Source: Nitrospirota bacterium (GTDB lineage: Bacteria > Nitrospirota > Nitrospiria > SBBL01 > JAADHI01). From it: DNA of 64,000 bases. Shown here piece by piece: positions 16,989 to 25,482 of the stretch (the stretch's first letter is position 1; every line of letters starts with the position of its first letter). A model generated the notes under the pieces. It did not search any database. It worked only from the letters and a program-made list of their open reading frames with translations, and was not told the DNA's origin. The stretch lies in contig JAJDBW010000001.1 of NCBI GenBank assembly GCA_029261155.1, forward strand, positions 52,666 to 116,665, written 5' to 3'. Position numbers and translations under genes: made by a program.

Positions 16989-18566
16989 ATGGAAGAAAGC
17001 AAGGCCTCAACTGAATTGCCACTGGTGTTGATTGTTGAAGACAAGGAGACCACGCGTCTCCTTATACGAACGGTGCTCGAAAAATCGGGTTTTCGGGTCG
17101 AAGAGGCCGAAGATGGCCTTTCGGCGCTAGATGCCTTCGAAAAATACGAACCAGACGCCGTCTTATTGGATGTCGTAATGCCCGGAATGGATGGCTACCA
17201 AACCTGCGCCGAACTGCGTAAAAATCCAAAGTGTGAACATGTTCCGATTATTATGACGACCGGATTAAACGATATTGATTCCATTAATCAAGCCTACGAG
17301 GTCGGGGCAACCGATTTTATTACGAAACCCATTAACCATGTCATTCTGACCCATCGGCTGCGCTACATGCTTCGGGGGATGCGTATTCAAAAAGAAATTG
17401 CCGAAAAGGCCATTCGCGATCCCCTAACGGGTTTGTATAACCGCCGATATTTCGCAAGCCGGATTGTCCAAGAGCTCAACCGGGCCAAGCGTGGAAAAGA
17501 ACAGCTTGCAATTTTACTTTGCGATCTTGATTACTTTAAAACCATCAACGATTCTTTGGGACACCATGTTGGGGATAAAATTCTCAAATCGGTCGCCAAG
17601 TCGATACAGGACTGTTTCCGGGGGCACGATTTGGTTTTTCGTTGGGGTGGAGATGAAATTGTCGTGATTTTACCTAAATTCCATGTGCAGGAAGAGCACC
17701 CGCCTGCGGAGCGAATTCGTGCCGCTGTCCGGGGCATCGACAAATCGCTTCTGTTGGACTTCGATCTTGACGTGAGTATTGGTATTGCCCTTTTTCCGGA
17801 TCATGCCGACGATCCGGATGAATTAATCCGATTGGCCGACCGCGCCTTATATATTGCCAAGCGGGGCCAAGCGAAAATCCAAGTGGGCGAGGAGGCCTAT
17901 GGGCTTGACGAAGACGCGGTTCAGGCCGTTTTTCAACCTATTGTGTACTTGGATAACTTTGAGGTTCGAGCGCACGAAGCCCTGGTTCGCGACCCCAAAG
18001 GGGAACTGAGCGTCTTCGCATTGTTTAATAAATATGCCGCAATTGGAAAACTTCGGGAATTAAAGGCCTTGTGCTTGAGGACACAAATTAAGGAGGCGTC
18101 CGCGCTCGGATTGGAAAAAATATTCGTAAACGCCGATTTTAATTTACTGGAGTACGTGAACGAAATTAAAAAACCTTCAGGGATAGAGGTGATTATCGAG
18201 ATCTCAGAACTGGAAGCCATACGCGATGTGGACAAAAGCCTGGTCATCGTGGAGAAGTGGCGGGATCAGGGTTATCAATTTGCGATTGATGATTTTGGTG
18301 CCGGATTTATCTCCTTGCCTTTTATCGCCTTGGCCTGTCCGGAGTATATCAAATTGGATCGATCGACCCTTTTGCTTGCCGTTTCTTCTGAAAAGTTCAG
18401 GAGTTTTTTAAATCACTTGACCGAGGCCATGTCGCACTATGCGCCTGAGGGCATTATCGCCGAAGGGATCGAAACGGAAGAAGAACTCCAAATCGTAAAA
18501 AACATGGGCATTCCCCTCGGGCAAGGCTATTTGTTGGGCCGTCCCGGAAAAATCGAAAAACCTTAA
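16989..18566 (+). CDS. Response regulator with REC, GGDEF and EAL domains
   Basis: A 525-residue protein. The receiver (about 10-125) has EDKETTR, the phospho-acceptor in VLLDVVMPGMDGY, T in IMTTG and K in FITKPI. The GGDEF domain (about 140-295) has LCDLDYFKTINDSLGHHVGD and WGGDEIVVIL (GGDEI, probably active), with an RGHD inhibitory I-site five residues before it. The EAL domain (about 300-520) has HEALVR, VNADF, EISE, DDFGAGF, IKLDRS, IAEGIE and GQGY. It could therefore both make and break c-di-GMP under phospho-control. Its partner kinase is not adjacent. Confidence 0.9.
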   Translation: MEESKASTELPLVLIVEDKETTRLLIRTVLEKSGFRVEEAEDGLSALDAFEKYEPDAVLLDVVMPGMDGYQTCAELRKNPKCEHVPIIMTTGLNDIDSINQAYEVGATDFITKPINHVILTHRLRYMLRGMRIQKEIAEKAIRDPLTGLYNRRYFASRIVQELNRAKRGKEQLAILLCDLDYFKTINDSLGHHVGDKILKSVAKSIQDCFRGHDLVFRWGGDEIVVILPKFHVQEEHPPAERIRAAVRGIDKSLLLDFDLDVSIGIALFPDHADDPDELIRLADRALYIAKRGQAKIQVGEEAYGLDEDAVQAVFQPIVYLDNFEVRAHEALVRDPKGELSVFALFNKYAAIGKLRELKALCLRTQIKEASALGLEKIFVNADFNLLEYVNEIKKPSGIEVIIEISELEAIRDVDKSLVIVEKWRDQGYQFAIDDFGAGFISLPFIALACPEYIKLDRSTLLLAVSSEKFRSFLNHLTEAMSHYAPEGIIAEGIETEEELQIVKNMGIPLGQGYLLGRPGKIEKP

Positions 18567-18610
18567 AACGAAAGCGCGCTGCGAGAAGACCGGCATCTTC
18601 CCGACATTTT

Positions 18611-19990
18611 TTAATTCTCTCTTTCTGCTTTTTCCTCCACAGAACAAATGAGCCGCCCCTGACTCAATAGGATTTCAACCCGATCGCCCGTATCGACTTC
18701 CGTACTGTTTCGGACCAAGGATTGCTTTGGAAGCTTTCGGGTAATGCTGTAGCCGCGCCCAAGAATATTCAAGGGGCTCAGGAGATTAAGCGCTGTCATC
18801 TGTTTGTGTACTTGTGTTTTCCATTGGGTAATACTGCGCCGGCCTTCATTGAAAAGTCCTTCTCGCAACTGCTCCAATCGTCTTCTTAATGCTTTAAGTT
18901 GGCCGACCGGGCTGAGGTGGGTTAGACCCTTTTGGGATCGTTCGAGCGCGGCCTGCCTCTGTTCAATCTGTTGGTGCATGGCCCGTACGAGCCGGATCTG
19001 CAGGTGATCGACTTGACCGAAATAAAAATCGACTTGCCGACTGGGGGCATTTAACAGTCGTGCGAATGTCGTCACACGGTTTCGGGCCGCTTGTGTTTGG
19101 GCGATCATCAAATTAATCAAAGCGTGTTGCGCCGTATTGAGCCTTTCGAGGAGGGCCATGCCTTGACGGACAATTTGTTCCGCTGCCACAGAAGGCGTTG
19201 GGACCCGTATGTCGGCCACATAATCGGCAATGGTCGTATCGCTTTCGTGTCCCACCGCCGAGAGTACTGGAATTTTAGAGTGGGCAATGGCGCGCGCGAG
19301 CACTTCTTCGTTGAAGGTCCAGAGGTCTTCCAGGGATCCCCCGCCCCGCGAAATGACCAAAAGGTCGATGGGGAATTCGGATTGCGTGCTCAAGCGATTC
19401 ATAACTTCGATGGCCGCGGCGATTTTTTCGGCGGCACCCCATCCCTGAACGGGGATAGGGTGCAAGAGAATGCGGCATTGAAAATCGCCTTCTCGAATGA
19501 CTTTTAAGATGTCTTGGATCGCCGCGCCGCTGGGTGAAGTTAAAAGTCCAATCCGCGCTGGAAAAAATGGCATTGGGCGTTTCCGCCCGATCTCAAAAAG
19601 TCCTTCTTCCTGCAATTGCTTTTTTAAGGCTTCAAATGCGGCCTGGAGCGCTCCCGCGCCACGCGGTTCGATATAGTCGCATATCAGTTGATATTCACCG
19701 CGTGCCTCATAGAGGGAAATCCGGCCTCGAATGAGAACCGAATCCCCGGCTTTTGGCCGAAAGCGGAGAAATCGCATATGCGAGCGGAAGATAACTGCCT
19801 TGATCGCGGCTGTGCTGTCTTTCAAGCTAAAGTAGAGATGTCCCGAATGCGGCATTTTCATATCGGCGACTTCGCCTTCGACCCAGACATCGGAAAAACG
19901 TCCTTCTAAAGTCTGTCGAACCTCCGATGTGAGTTCACCGACACTGAGAATCTTACGATTGGCGCTTGCATCAGAGAAAGGCGAGGCCAC
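18611..19990 (-). CDS. xseA: Exodeoxyribonuclease VII large subunit
   Basis: A 459-residue protein. The N-terminal OB fold (about 14-110) has VGELTSEVRQTLEG and GHLYFSLKD, and the catalytic core includes RIGLLTSPSGAAIQDIL, LLVISRGGGSLEDLWTFNEE, VLSAVGHESDTTIADYVADIRVPTPS and the C-terminal LNILGRGYSI. It degrades single-stranded DNA with XseB. No xseB is found within the window downstream, which is unusual but not rare. It starts with GTG overlapping the rarA stop by one base, so it is the last gene of the zapB-zapA-6S-rarA-xseA group. Confidence 0.93.
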   Translation of the reverse strand: MASPFSDASANRKILSVGELTSEVRQTLEGRFSDVWVEGEVADMKMPHSGHLYFSLKDSTAAIKAVIFRSHMRFLRFRPKAGDSVLIRGRISLYEARGEYQLICDYIEPRGAGALQAAFEALKKQLQEEGLFEIGRKRPMPFFPARIGLLTSPSGAAIQDILKVIREGDFQCRILLHPIPVQGWGAAEKIAAAIEVMNRLSTQSEFPIDLLVISRGGGSLEDLWTFNEEVLARAIAHSKIPVLSAVGHESDTTIADYVADIRVPTPSVAAEQIVRQGMALLERLNTAQHALINLMIAQTQAARNRVTTFARLLNAPSRQVDFYFGQVDHLQIRLVRAMHQQIEQRQAALERSQKGLTHLSPVGQLKALRRRLEQLREGLFNEGRRSITQWKTQVHKQMTALNLLSPLNILGRGYSITRKLPKQSLVRNSTEVDTGDRVEILLSQGRLICSVEEKAEREN

Positions 19991-21309
19991 TAGGTGCCGC
20001 CCTTTTTCTTCAGGGAAGAATGTTTTTGACGCCGCCAGTATTCAAGGCGCTCGGCGAGAATCTTTTCTCTGCCCTGTGAACTGGGCTTGTAATAGCGACG
20101 GTCTTCCGGGAGGTAGGCCTGAGGAACGAAATGGTCGGGGAAATCGTGAGGATAAAGATAGCCCTTACCGCGGCCGAGTCGTTTAGCCCCGGCATAGCTT
20201 GTGTCTTTGAGGGCGTCCGGAACGGCCATGACCCGGCCTGATTCAATTTCCGCCAGTGCGGCGTTAATGGCCAGGTAGCCCGCATTACTTTTGGGGGCAG
20301 TGGCGAGGTAGATCACGGCTTCCGCCAGGGGAATTCGTCCCTCCGGCATACCGATGGCTTCGACGGCGCGATGCGCCGAAACAGCGATGCCGAGTGCGGC
20401 CGGATCGGCGTTGCCGATATCTTCGGCTGCAGAAATAACGATACGCCGAGCAATGAATAGCGGATCTTCTCCGGCGGCGATCATCTTCGCCAACCAATAG
20501 AGTGCGGCGTCGGGGTCGGAGCCGCGAATACTTTTGATAAAAGCTGAAATCGTATCGTAGTGCGCGTCCTTATTTTCGTAGGCCAAGGCTTTTTTTTGAA
20601 TTGAGGCCTCCGCGACCGCGAGGTCAAAGTCAATCCTCCCCTTTGTATCCGGCGTTGTAGTGAGTACACCAATTTCCAGCGCATTTAAAAGCCGGCGGGC
20701 ATCGCCTTCCGTTGATTCAATGAGGTGTTCGGCTGCGGCCTCGTGCAACTCGATCTTCAGTTTGCCCAGTCCGCGTTCTTCGTCTTTGAGCGCACGCGCT
20801 AATATCGACCGAAGGGCCTCCGGAGAGAGGGCATTCATCTCCACGATTTGGGAGCGTGAAGAGAGGGCTGGGATGATGGAGAAAAAAGGGTTTTGCGTCG
20901 AGGCCCCAATCAGGGTGATATTGCCGCATTCCACATCCGGCAGGAGGGCCGATTGTTGCACCTTATTAAAGCGATGGATTTCGTCGATCAGGAGAAGCGT
21001 TCGTTTATTCTCTGTCGCCTTGGCTTTTCGGGCCTTGGCGATTATTTTCCGGATTTCCGCAATCCCGGAGGTGACTGCATTTAAATCTGAAAAAGTCGCT
21101 TGGCTGAAGTCGGCAATAAGATGAGCCAGGGCGGTCTTTCCGCAGCCCGGTGGCCCGAATACGATCAGGGAAGAAACACGGTCGGCCTCAATGGCACGGC
21201 GCAAAAATTTCCCCGGTCCCAGTAAATTGAAATGACCTTGGAATTCCGAAAAATCTTTCGGCCGCATCCGCCAGGCCAAAGGGGCATCGGTTATCGGTCG
21301 CGCGTTCAT
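19990..21309 (-). CDS. rarA: Replication-associated recombination protein A (AAA+ ATPase)
   Basis: A 439-residue RarA/MgsA homologue. It has FSEFQGHFNLLGPG at the N-terminus, Walker A GPPGCGKTAL (about 52-61), Walker B LLLIDEIHRFNK (about 105-116), sensor-1 GASTQNP and the family C-terminal block KSIRGSDPDAALYWLAKMIAAGEDP, IGNADP and YLYPHDFPDHFVPQAYLPE. RarA acts at stalled replication forks and interacts with SSB. It lies directly after the 6S RNA and overlaps xseA by one base, suggesting joint transcription with DNA-repair genes. Confidence 0.95.
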   Translation of the reverse strand: MNARPITDAPLAWRMRPKDFSEFQGHFNLLGPGKFLRRAIEADRVSSLIVFGPPGCGKTALAHLIADFSQATFSDLNAVTSGIAEIRKIIAKARKAKATENKRTLLLIDEIHRFNKVQQSALLPDVECGNITLIGASTQNPFFSIIPALSSRSQIVEMNALSPEALRSILARALKDEERGLGKLKIELHEAAAEHLIESTEGDARRLLNALEIGVLTTTPDTKGRIDFDLAVAEASIQKKALAYENKDAHYDTISAFIKSIRGSDPDAALYWLAKMIAAGEDPLFIARRIVISAAEDIGNADPAALGIAVSAHRAVEAIGMPEGRIPLAEAVIYLATAPKSNAGYLAINAALAEIESGRVMAVPDALKDTSYAGAKRLGRGKGYLYPHDFPDHFVPQAYLPEDRRYYKPSSQGREKILAERLEYWRRQKHSSLKKKGGT

Positions 21310-21411
21310 GGTTTATTCATGGGAAGCGGCAGATGAAAAAGGCCTTGAATGCATCTGGAATCAATTGTTAACACGATATTTTATTGAAGGGCTGACGTCG
21401 ACAACACCTTG

Positions 21412-21602
21412 AAAAGGGAGTCCCCGCTTTGCCGTGGATGGTTATCTCAAACCCGGGATCACCAGGGGGGCGCCAAGATGAAGACATTAGGCTTTTCCAC
21501 CCAAAGGGGAACATGCTCACAATCTCCTTGGACTCGGCACCCTTGCTGAGATTGTTCGGTTTGGAGAACCGAAACCACTGCGCAAAGCAGGGACAGGCTT
21601 CT
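21412..21602 (-). ncRNA. ssrS: 6S RNA
   Basis: In the 327-base gap between zapA and rarA, the minus strand can fold into one long rod. A 13-bp closing stem pairs GTCCCTGCTTTGC (21594-21582) with GCAAAGCGGGGAC (21432-21420), one G-U, giving about 175 nt, the normal size of 6S RNA. Inside are a small hairpin TTCGGTT/AACCGAA and a segment GTGAGCATG...GGAAAAGCCT that matches the conserved apical part of Enterobacterial 6S RNA. Location just downstream of zapA is the conserved position in many proteobacteria. 6S RNA binds sigma70-RNA polymerase as a promoter mimic in stationary phase. Ends are approximate. Overlapping open frames here are not genes. Confidence 0.85.
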
Positions 21603-21636
21603 CGAAGCGAAACGATCAAAGACCGGATGATGTTTC

Positions 21637-21954
21637 TCAAGATAGCTTGCGGGATGTGTTCTCAAGATGAAAGGCCTCGAACTGTTCTTCGATGTTTTCA
21701 ATAATGCCTTGGGCTTTTCCTCCCGCAATTGCATCTTGTTCTTTCTGCTGCGTTTTTAATTGAAAAAGTTCATGGGCGATGTTGATGGCGGCGAGGACCA
21801 GTAATTTCGAGTAGGAATTGTCTTTGGCGCGTTCTGCAATTTCGTGCATTTTTTGATCGACAAAGGCGGCCAGTTCCTCCGCATAGGCTTGATCGGTCTC
21901 GCCTTGAAGCGTGTAGCTACGACCGTAAATTTCAATATGAAGTGGCTTGTTCAA
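21637..21954 (-). CDS. zapA: Cell division protein ZapA
   Basis: About 105 residues starting with TTG at 21954 (LNKPLHIEIYGRSYTLQ), preceded by GGAG at good spacing; upstream TTG 21993 and ATG 21987 lack ribosome sites. The N-terminal strand-loop IEIYGRSYTLQGE and YAEELAAFVDQKMHEIA, then DNSYSKLLVLAAINIAHELFQLK and a C-terminal coiled coil, are typical. ZapA bundles FtsZ filaments. Its 5' end overlaps the zapB-like gene by 23 nt, so the two are translationally coupled. Confidence 0.88.
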   Translation of the reverse strand: MNKPLHIEIYGRSYTLQGETDQAYAEELAAFVDQKMHEIAERAKDNSYSKLLVLAAINIAHELFQLKTQQKEQDAIAGGKAQGIIENIEEQFEAFHLENTSRKLS

Positions 21955-22186
21955 CTTCCGTCTCCAAGATCGAATGGTTTTCGTCATCGACAAGGTGATT
22001 GAGTTTAGTCAGAACCTTTTCGACCCGGCCTCGCACTTCGCTCCGTTCTTGCCGGAGGGCCTGTGTAGATTTTTCTCTTTCGGTCAATTGGCATTCTAAG
22101 CGGTGGTTTTCTTCGCGCAAGGTTTTAATCATCTCGAGCATTTCTTTAACGCGTTTCTCGAGTATGGTGAGATATTCAAGCTCCAT
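21932..22186 (-). CDS. ZapB-like coiled-coil cell division protein
   Basis: An 84-residue protein that is almost entirely coiled coil (MELEYLTILEKRVKEMLEMIKTLREENHRLECQL...), the size and make-up of ZapB, which joins ZapA-FtsZ to the chromosome terminus. ATG 22186 is chosen because GAGGAG lies 5 nt upstream. Its position immediately before zapA supports the assignment; coiled-coil proteins are hard to classify by sequence alone. Confidence 0.7.
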   Translation of the reverse strand: MELEYLTILEKRVKEMLEMIKTLREENHRLECQLTEREKSTQALRQERSEVRGRVEKVLTKLNHLVDDENHSILETEVEQATSY

Positions 22187-22216
22187 TACGCTCCTCAAGA
22201 ATTTTTAGATGAGATT

Positions 22217-22245
22217 AATCTAACGATTCAAAATAATTTTGTCAA
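22217..22245 (-). promoter_or_regulatory. Promoter of the zapB-zapA-6S-rarA-xseA group
   Basis: Minus-strand consensus -35 TTGACA (22245-22240) and -10 TAGATT (22222-22217) with a 17-nt spacer, about 30 nt upstream of the zapB-like start. Confidence 0.6.
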
Positions 22246-22370
22246 CACGCGGTCGTCGGCATTCTATTTAAAGGCTCCCGTTTAAATTAAAGGTGTGATC
22301 GGCGCGATCTGGATTGCAGAAGCGGAATCGAGTCGGTGGGCGGCTTTGCTTGTTTTAGGTCTAAAAGGGA

Positions 22371-23639
22371 CTAGTTCTTCCCTGTTTCGTGCGTGGCAAA
22401 ATAGTGGGCCAGGCCGGCTTTTGCTGCTTGCGGGGCGATGATGTGCCAGACGGGGTCGTTCACAACCATGGCGGCGACGACAATCTCCGGATCGTCGAGG
22501 GGGGCCATCCCCACAAACCAAGTGTAGCGTCCCTTGGGCTTGTTCCCGTAGAGCGAACCGGTTTTTCCGCCGATAGAAATGCCCCGCAGGCTTCGTTCAA
22601 GCAGGTGGTGATGAAAGACGTCTTGAACGGTTCCCTTTTTTACCGTGAGCCCCATCATGTCTCTGAGGGTTGCGGCGGTTTCCGGGGAGACCGTTTTCGA
22701 CAAGGCTTGCGCTTGGCATTCGTAGAGTGTTTCTCCCGCCTTGTTCGTGACGAAATCGACCATGCAGGGCTTCATCATCACCCCATCATTGGCAACGGCC
22801 GCACCGAGTAATGCGGCATGGAGCGGGGAAAGGTATACTGCGCCGAAGCCAGCGCCCGTTTTGGCCAGGCCGCTTTCGCTTTCATCGATTTCTATCCGAC
22901 TGGGCTCAACGGGACTTTCGAAAGGGATCTGGGTATTAAACTGAAAATGTCGTCCGTAGGTGAGCAAGGTTTCTGTATCAAGCCATTGGGTGGCCACTTT
23001 GGCAAAGACGACGTTGTTTGAATGGGCAAAAGCCTCCGCCAGGGTTGTTTTTAGAACATCCTTTTTAGGATTGTCTTTCCAGTAGGCCGGTTTCAGGCGA
23101 TTGAAATCCCCACGATACGGAATGGACATATCCGCTGCAACTTGTTTTTCTTCCACCACCGCCGCCGCCGTAATGAGTTTGAAGAGCGAGGCGGCCGGAT
23201 AGCTGGCGCGTATTGACAGATGGGCCGCCTCTGGTTCTCGGGTTGAATGGTCGACTAAGGCGAGGACCTTCCCTGTTTTCGGATGAATGGCGACAAAGGC
23301 GCCGTAAGGGACTTTGTATTTTTCGAAAAAGGTTTTCACCGCGCGTTGAAGCCCGGCATCGACGGTGTAGCGTGCTGTCGTTCCATCTTCAAAGCGGGTC
23401 AGATAATGTCCGTCTTCAACTTCTTTGAGTTCGGGTGTGAAATTATCGAAACGGAGTACGCCCGACGCTAGGGAAAGTGGGACCTGTGAAAAAGGGTCAT
23501 GGGTCAATTCTCCCCAAACCCAGCTTCCGAGAGAAAGAAGAAATAAAATCCCTAAAAAAATCGGGCCTTTTTTTGTGAATTTTATTGGGCGACGTCGAGG
23601 TCTTTGTCTGCGATGAGAACCATGCAAGCGACTTTCCAT
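22371..23639 (-). CDS. Small transpeptidase penicillin-binding protein
   Basis: About 422 residues from ATG 23639 (MESRLHGSHRRQRPRRRP), chosen for the GGAG upstream. A basic cytoplasmic tail is followed by one membrane anchor (GPIFLGILFLLSLGSWVWG) and a transpeptidase domain with the SLFK active-site motif (about residue 151), SNN and GKTGS. It lacks the large N-terminal dimerisation domain of class B PBPs and any glycosyltransferase domain, so it is a minimal PBP of the PbpA/FtsI-like kind. It lies between divIVA and zapB, pointing to a role in septal or polar wall synthesis. Confidence 0.8.
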   Translation of the reverse strand: MESRLHGSHRRQRPRRRPIKFTKKGPIFLGILFLLSLGSWVWGELTHDPFSQVPLSLASGVLRFDNFTPELKEVEDGHYLTRFEDGTTARYTVDAGLQRAVKTFFEKYKVPYGAFVAIHPKTGKVLALVDHSTREPEAAHLSIRASYPAASLFKLITAAAVVEEKQVAADMSIPYRGDFNRLKPAYWKDNPKKDVLKTTLAEAFAHSNNVVFAKVATQWLDTETLLTYGRHFQFNTQIPFESPVEPSRIEIDESESGLAKTGAGFGAVYLSPLHAALLGAAVANDGVMMKPCMVDFVTNKAGETLYECQAQALSKTVSPETAATLRDMMGLTVKKGTVQDVFHHHLLERSLRGISIGGKTGSLYGNKPKGRYTWFVGMAPLDDPEIVVAAMVVNDPVWHIIAPQAAKAGLAHYFATHETGKN

Positions 23640-23757
23640 TGTTCGAACTCCAAGTACGGGATGTTTCGAAAGGACTGAATCCGTTTTGGATTCCTTCGTT
23701 CGAACCTTAAGCTGCAGGCGCGCAGGTTTCATGGAAGGGCGCCCTTTTCCTTTGTGT

Positions 23758-24258
23758 TTAATCCGGCTGTGTTTCCGCTTCCTGGGGCTGATGGCCTGCC
23801 TCTTGCTGTTCCTGTTCCGCCGACCATTGCATTTCTCTGGAGAGGCCTTGAATCATAGATCGGATTTGTTCGATAAAGGTGGTCTTTCGGCGTTGCAGGG
23901 TCATAATTTCGGCGGAAAGGGTGCTCTCTCGTTTAATGGCACTTGCGGTGATTTCTTCGGCCCGGACTTCTGCCTGACGGATGATGAGCTCTGCTTCTTT
24001 TTGGGCATTCATTTTTACATTTTCCATGGCCTTTTGCGCCATGACAAGGGTTTCGGTCATCGCCCCTTCGGCTTTTTCCAATTCACCAATGGTCCGGGCT
24101 TGTTTTTCAAGCTGGTCTTTATAATCGGCATTTTCCTTTACGAGTTCGTCCAGATCGTCGGACAAGTTCTCGATAAAATCGTTAACTTCCGAAGGGCTAT
24201 AACCCCTCATGCTCTTTGTAAATGAGATCTGACGAATTTCAAGCGGTGTTAATTTCAT
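23758..24258 (-). CDS. divIVA: DivIVA-domain protein
   Basis: A 166-residue protein with the DivIVA N-terminal signature LTPLEIRQISFTKSMRGYSPSEVNDFIENLSDDLDEL, then a long coiled coil (residues 35-145) and a Q/E-rich tail. DivIVA proteins mark curved membranes and cell poles. In diderms such as myxobacteria and nitrospirae the gene commonly follows yggT after the dcw cluster, as here. It could be needed for polar growth or septum placement together with ZapA/ZapB. Confidence 0.88.
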   Translation of the reverse strand: MKLTPLEIRQISFTKSMRGYSPSEVNDFIENLSDDLDELVKENADYKDQLEKQARTIGELEKAEGAMTETLVMAQKAMENVKMNAQKEAELIIRQAEVRAEEITASAIKRESTLSAEIMTLQRRKTTFIEQIRSMIQGLSREMQWSAEQEQQEAGHQPQEAETQPD

Positions 24259-24296
24259 GACGAACCTCTCTATACATAAAGGTCGGATAAGGGAAT

Positions 24297-24596
24297 CTAA
24301 CGGAGCCGATGCGCTAACCCCATCAGAGAGCTCACTAAAAACTGTTTTAAAAAAATAATCAAGAGAATGACAATCATGGGCGATAGGTCCATCCCGCTAC
24401 TGTAGGCGCCCATCCGGACGCGAATGGGGTATAGGACGGGTTCGGTCACTTTGTATAAAAATTGAACGATGGGATTGTAGGGGTCGGGATTGACCCAGGA
24501 GACAAGCGCCCGGGCAATAATGACCCACATATAAAAGCCCAAGACCATGTCGATGATTGTGGCCATGGCCGAAATGAAATTTCCTGCAACAAACAT
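24297..24596 (-). CDS. YggT family membrane protein
   Basis: A 99-residue protein with two hydrophobic segments (about 5-27 and 68-90) and the family motifs YMWVIIARALVSWVNPDPYNPIVQFLYKVTEPVLYPIRVRM. YggT proteins are linked to osmotic stress and septum/pole organisation; their mechanism is unknown. It lies between proC and divIVA, the usual place. Confidence 0.9.
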   Translation of the reverse strand: MFVAGNFISAMATIIDMVLGFYMWVIIARALVSWVNPDPYNPIVQFLYKVTEPVLYPIRVRMGAYSSGMDLSPMIVILLIIFLKQFLVSSLMGLAHRLR

Positions 24597-24654
24597 AATT
24601 TCTTTCCAACGCCCTGAACGACAGGTTTACTTTAATACAATCGAGAACGAGAAT

Positions 24655-25482
24655 CTATTCTTTTCCCAGGTCCTTGGCGCGCTGGGTCGCCGCTTCGACC
24701 GCAGCGATAAAGGCCGCGCGGATCTTTCCTTTTTCAAGTTGGTGAAGTCCTGAAATGGTCGTGCCGGCGGGCGAGGCGACAAAGTCTTTCAATTGCGCGG
24801 GATGATCGCCGGTTTCGAGAACCATTTGGGCCGCGCCAAGCACGGTTTGAGCGGCAAGCGACAATGCGACTTGGCGCGGAAGTCCTGCTTTCACGCCGCC
24901 ATCGGCCATGGCCTCAATTACCATGAAGACAAAGGCCGGACCGCTGCCCGAAAGGCCGGTGACCGCATCCAAATGTTGTTCGTCCAAAATCCAGGTTTTA
25001 CCGACCGCCTCGAAGAGGCCCATTACCTGCTTGATGATTTTTTTGCCGACGCCTTTTCCCGGGGCCAAGACCGTCGCGCCCCTTTGAACCTGTGCCGGAG
25101 CATTCGGCATGGCGCGAATAATCCGTGCCTCCCGCATAAGGCCGGCGGCCAAACGCTGCAAGGGCACGCCCGCTGCGATAGAGACTAGGGTTTTGTCGCC
25201 TAATTCTGATTTGATTTCTGCAAGCACATCTTCAACCACGCCAGGTTTGACCCCCAGAAAAACCAGTGAAGCCTCGCGTACGGCTTCCCGGTTGGATAAG
25301 GTCGTGCGAATGCCATAACGCGCCTGAAGGATTTCCAATCTTTCCGAGGACGTATCCGCAGCCAAGAGGGCGCTTGCTTTAAACAATCCGGCATCCAGTA
25401 TGCCTTCAATGATGGCCTCCGACATATTGCCGGAACCGAGGAAGGCAATCTCAGTGCGTTTTTTTTTCGTCGATTTCATCAT
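24655..25482 (-). CDS. proC: Pyrroline-5-carboxylate reductase
   Basis: A 275-residue NAD(P)H-dependent enzyme for the last step of proline synthesis. The N-terminal Rossmann motif is IAFLGSGNMSEAIIEG, with VFLGVKPGVVEDVL and RAMPNAPAQVQRGATVL; the C-terminal signature GLSGSGPAFVFMVIEAMADGGVKAGLPRQVA and SPAGTTISGLHQLE is clear. It overlaps yggS by 4 nt. A basic N-terminal extension (MMKSTKKKRTE) precedes the first strand. Confidence 0.95.
   Translation of the reverse strand: MMKSTKKKRTEIAFLGSGNMSEAIIEGILDAGLFKASALLAADTSSERLEILQARYGIRTTLSNREAVREASLVFLGVKPGVVEDVLAEIKSELGDKTLVSIAAGVPLQRLAAGLMREARIIRAMPNAPAQVQRGATVLAPGKGVGKKIIKQVMGLFEAVGKTWILDEQHLDAVTGLSGSGPAFVFMVIEAMADGGVKAGLPRQVALSLAAQTVLGAAQMVLETGDHPAQLKDFVASPAGTTISGLHQLEKGKIRAAFIAAVEAATQRAKDLGKE

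Noticed and set aside
18567..18610. xseB expected next to xseA
   Set aside because: The 44-base gap cannot hold it, and no xseB-like short helical protein is present nearby.
21368..21734. Open frames across the zapA-rarA gap
   Set aside because: They coincide with the 6S RNA structure and show no protein family.
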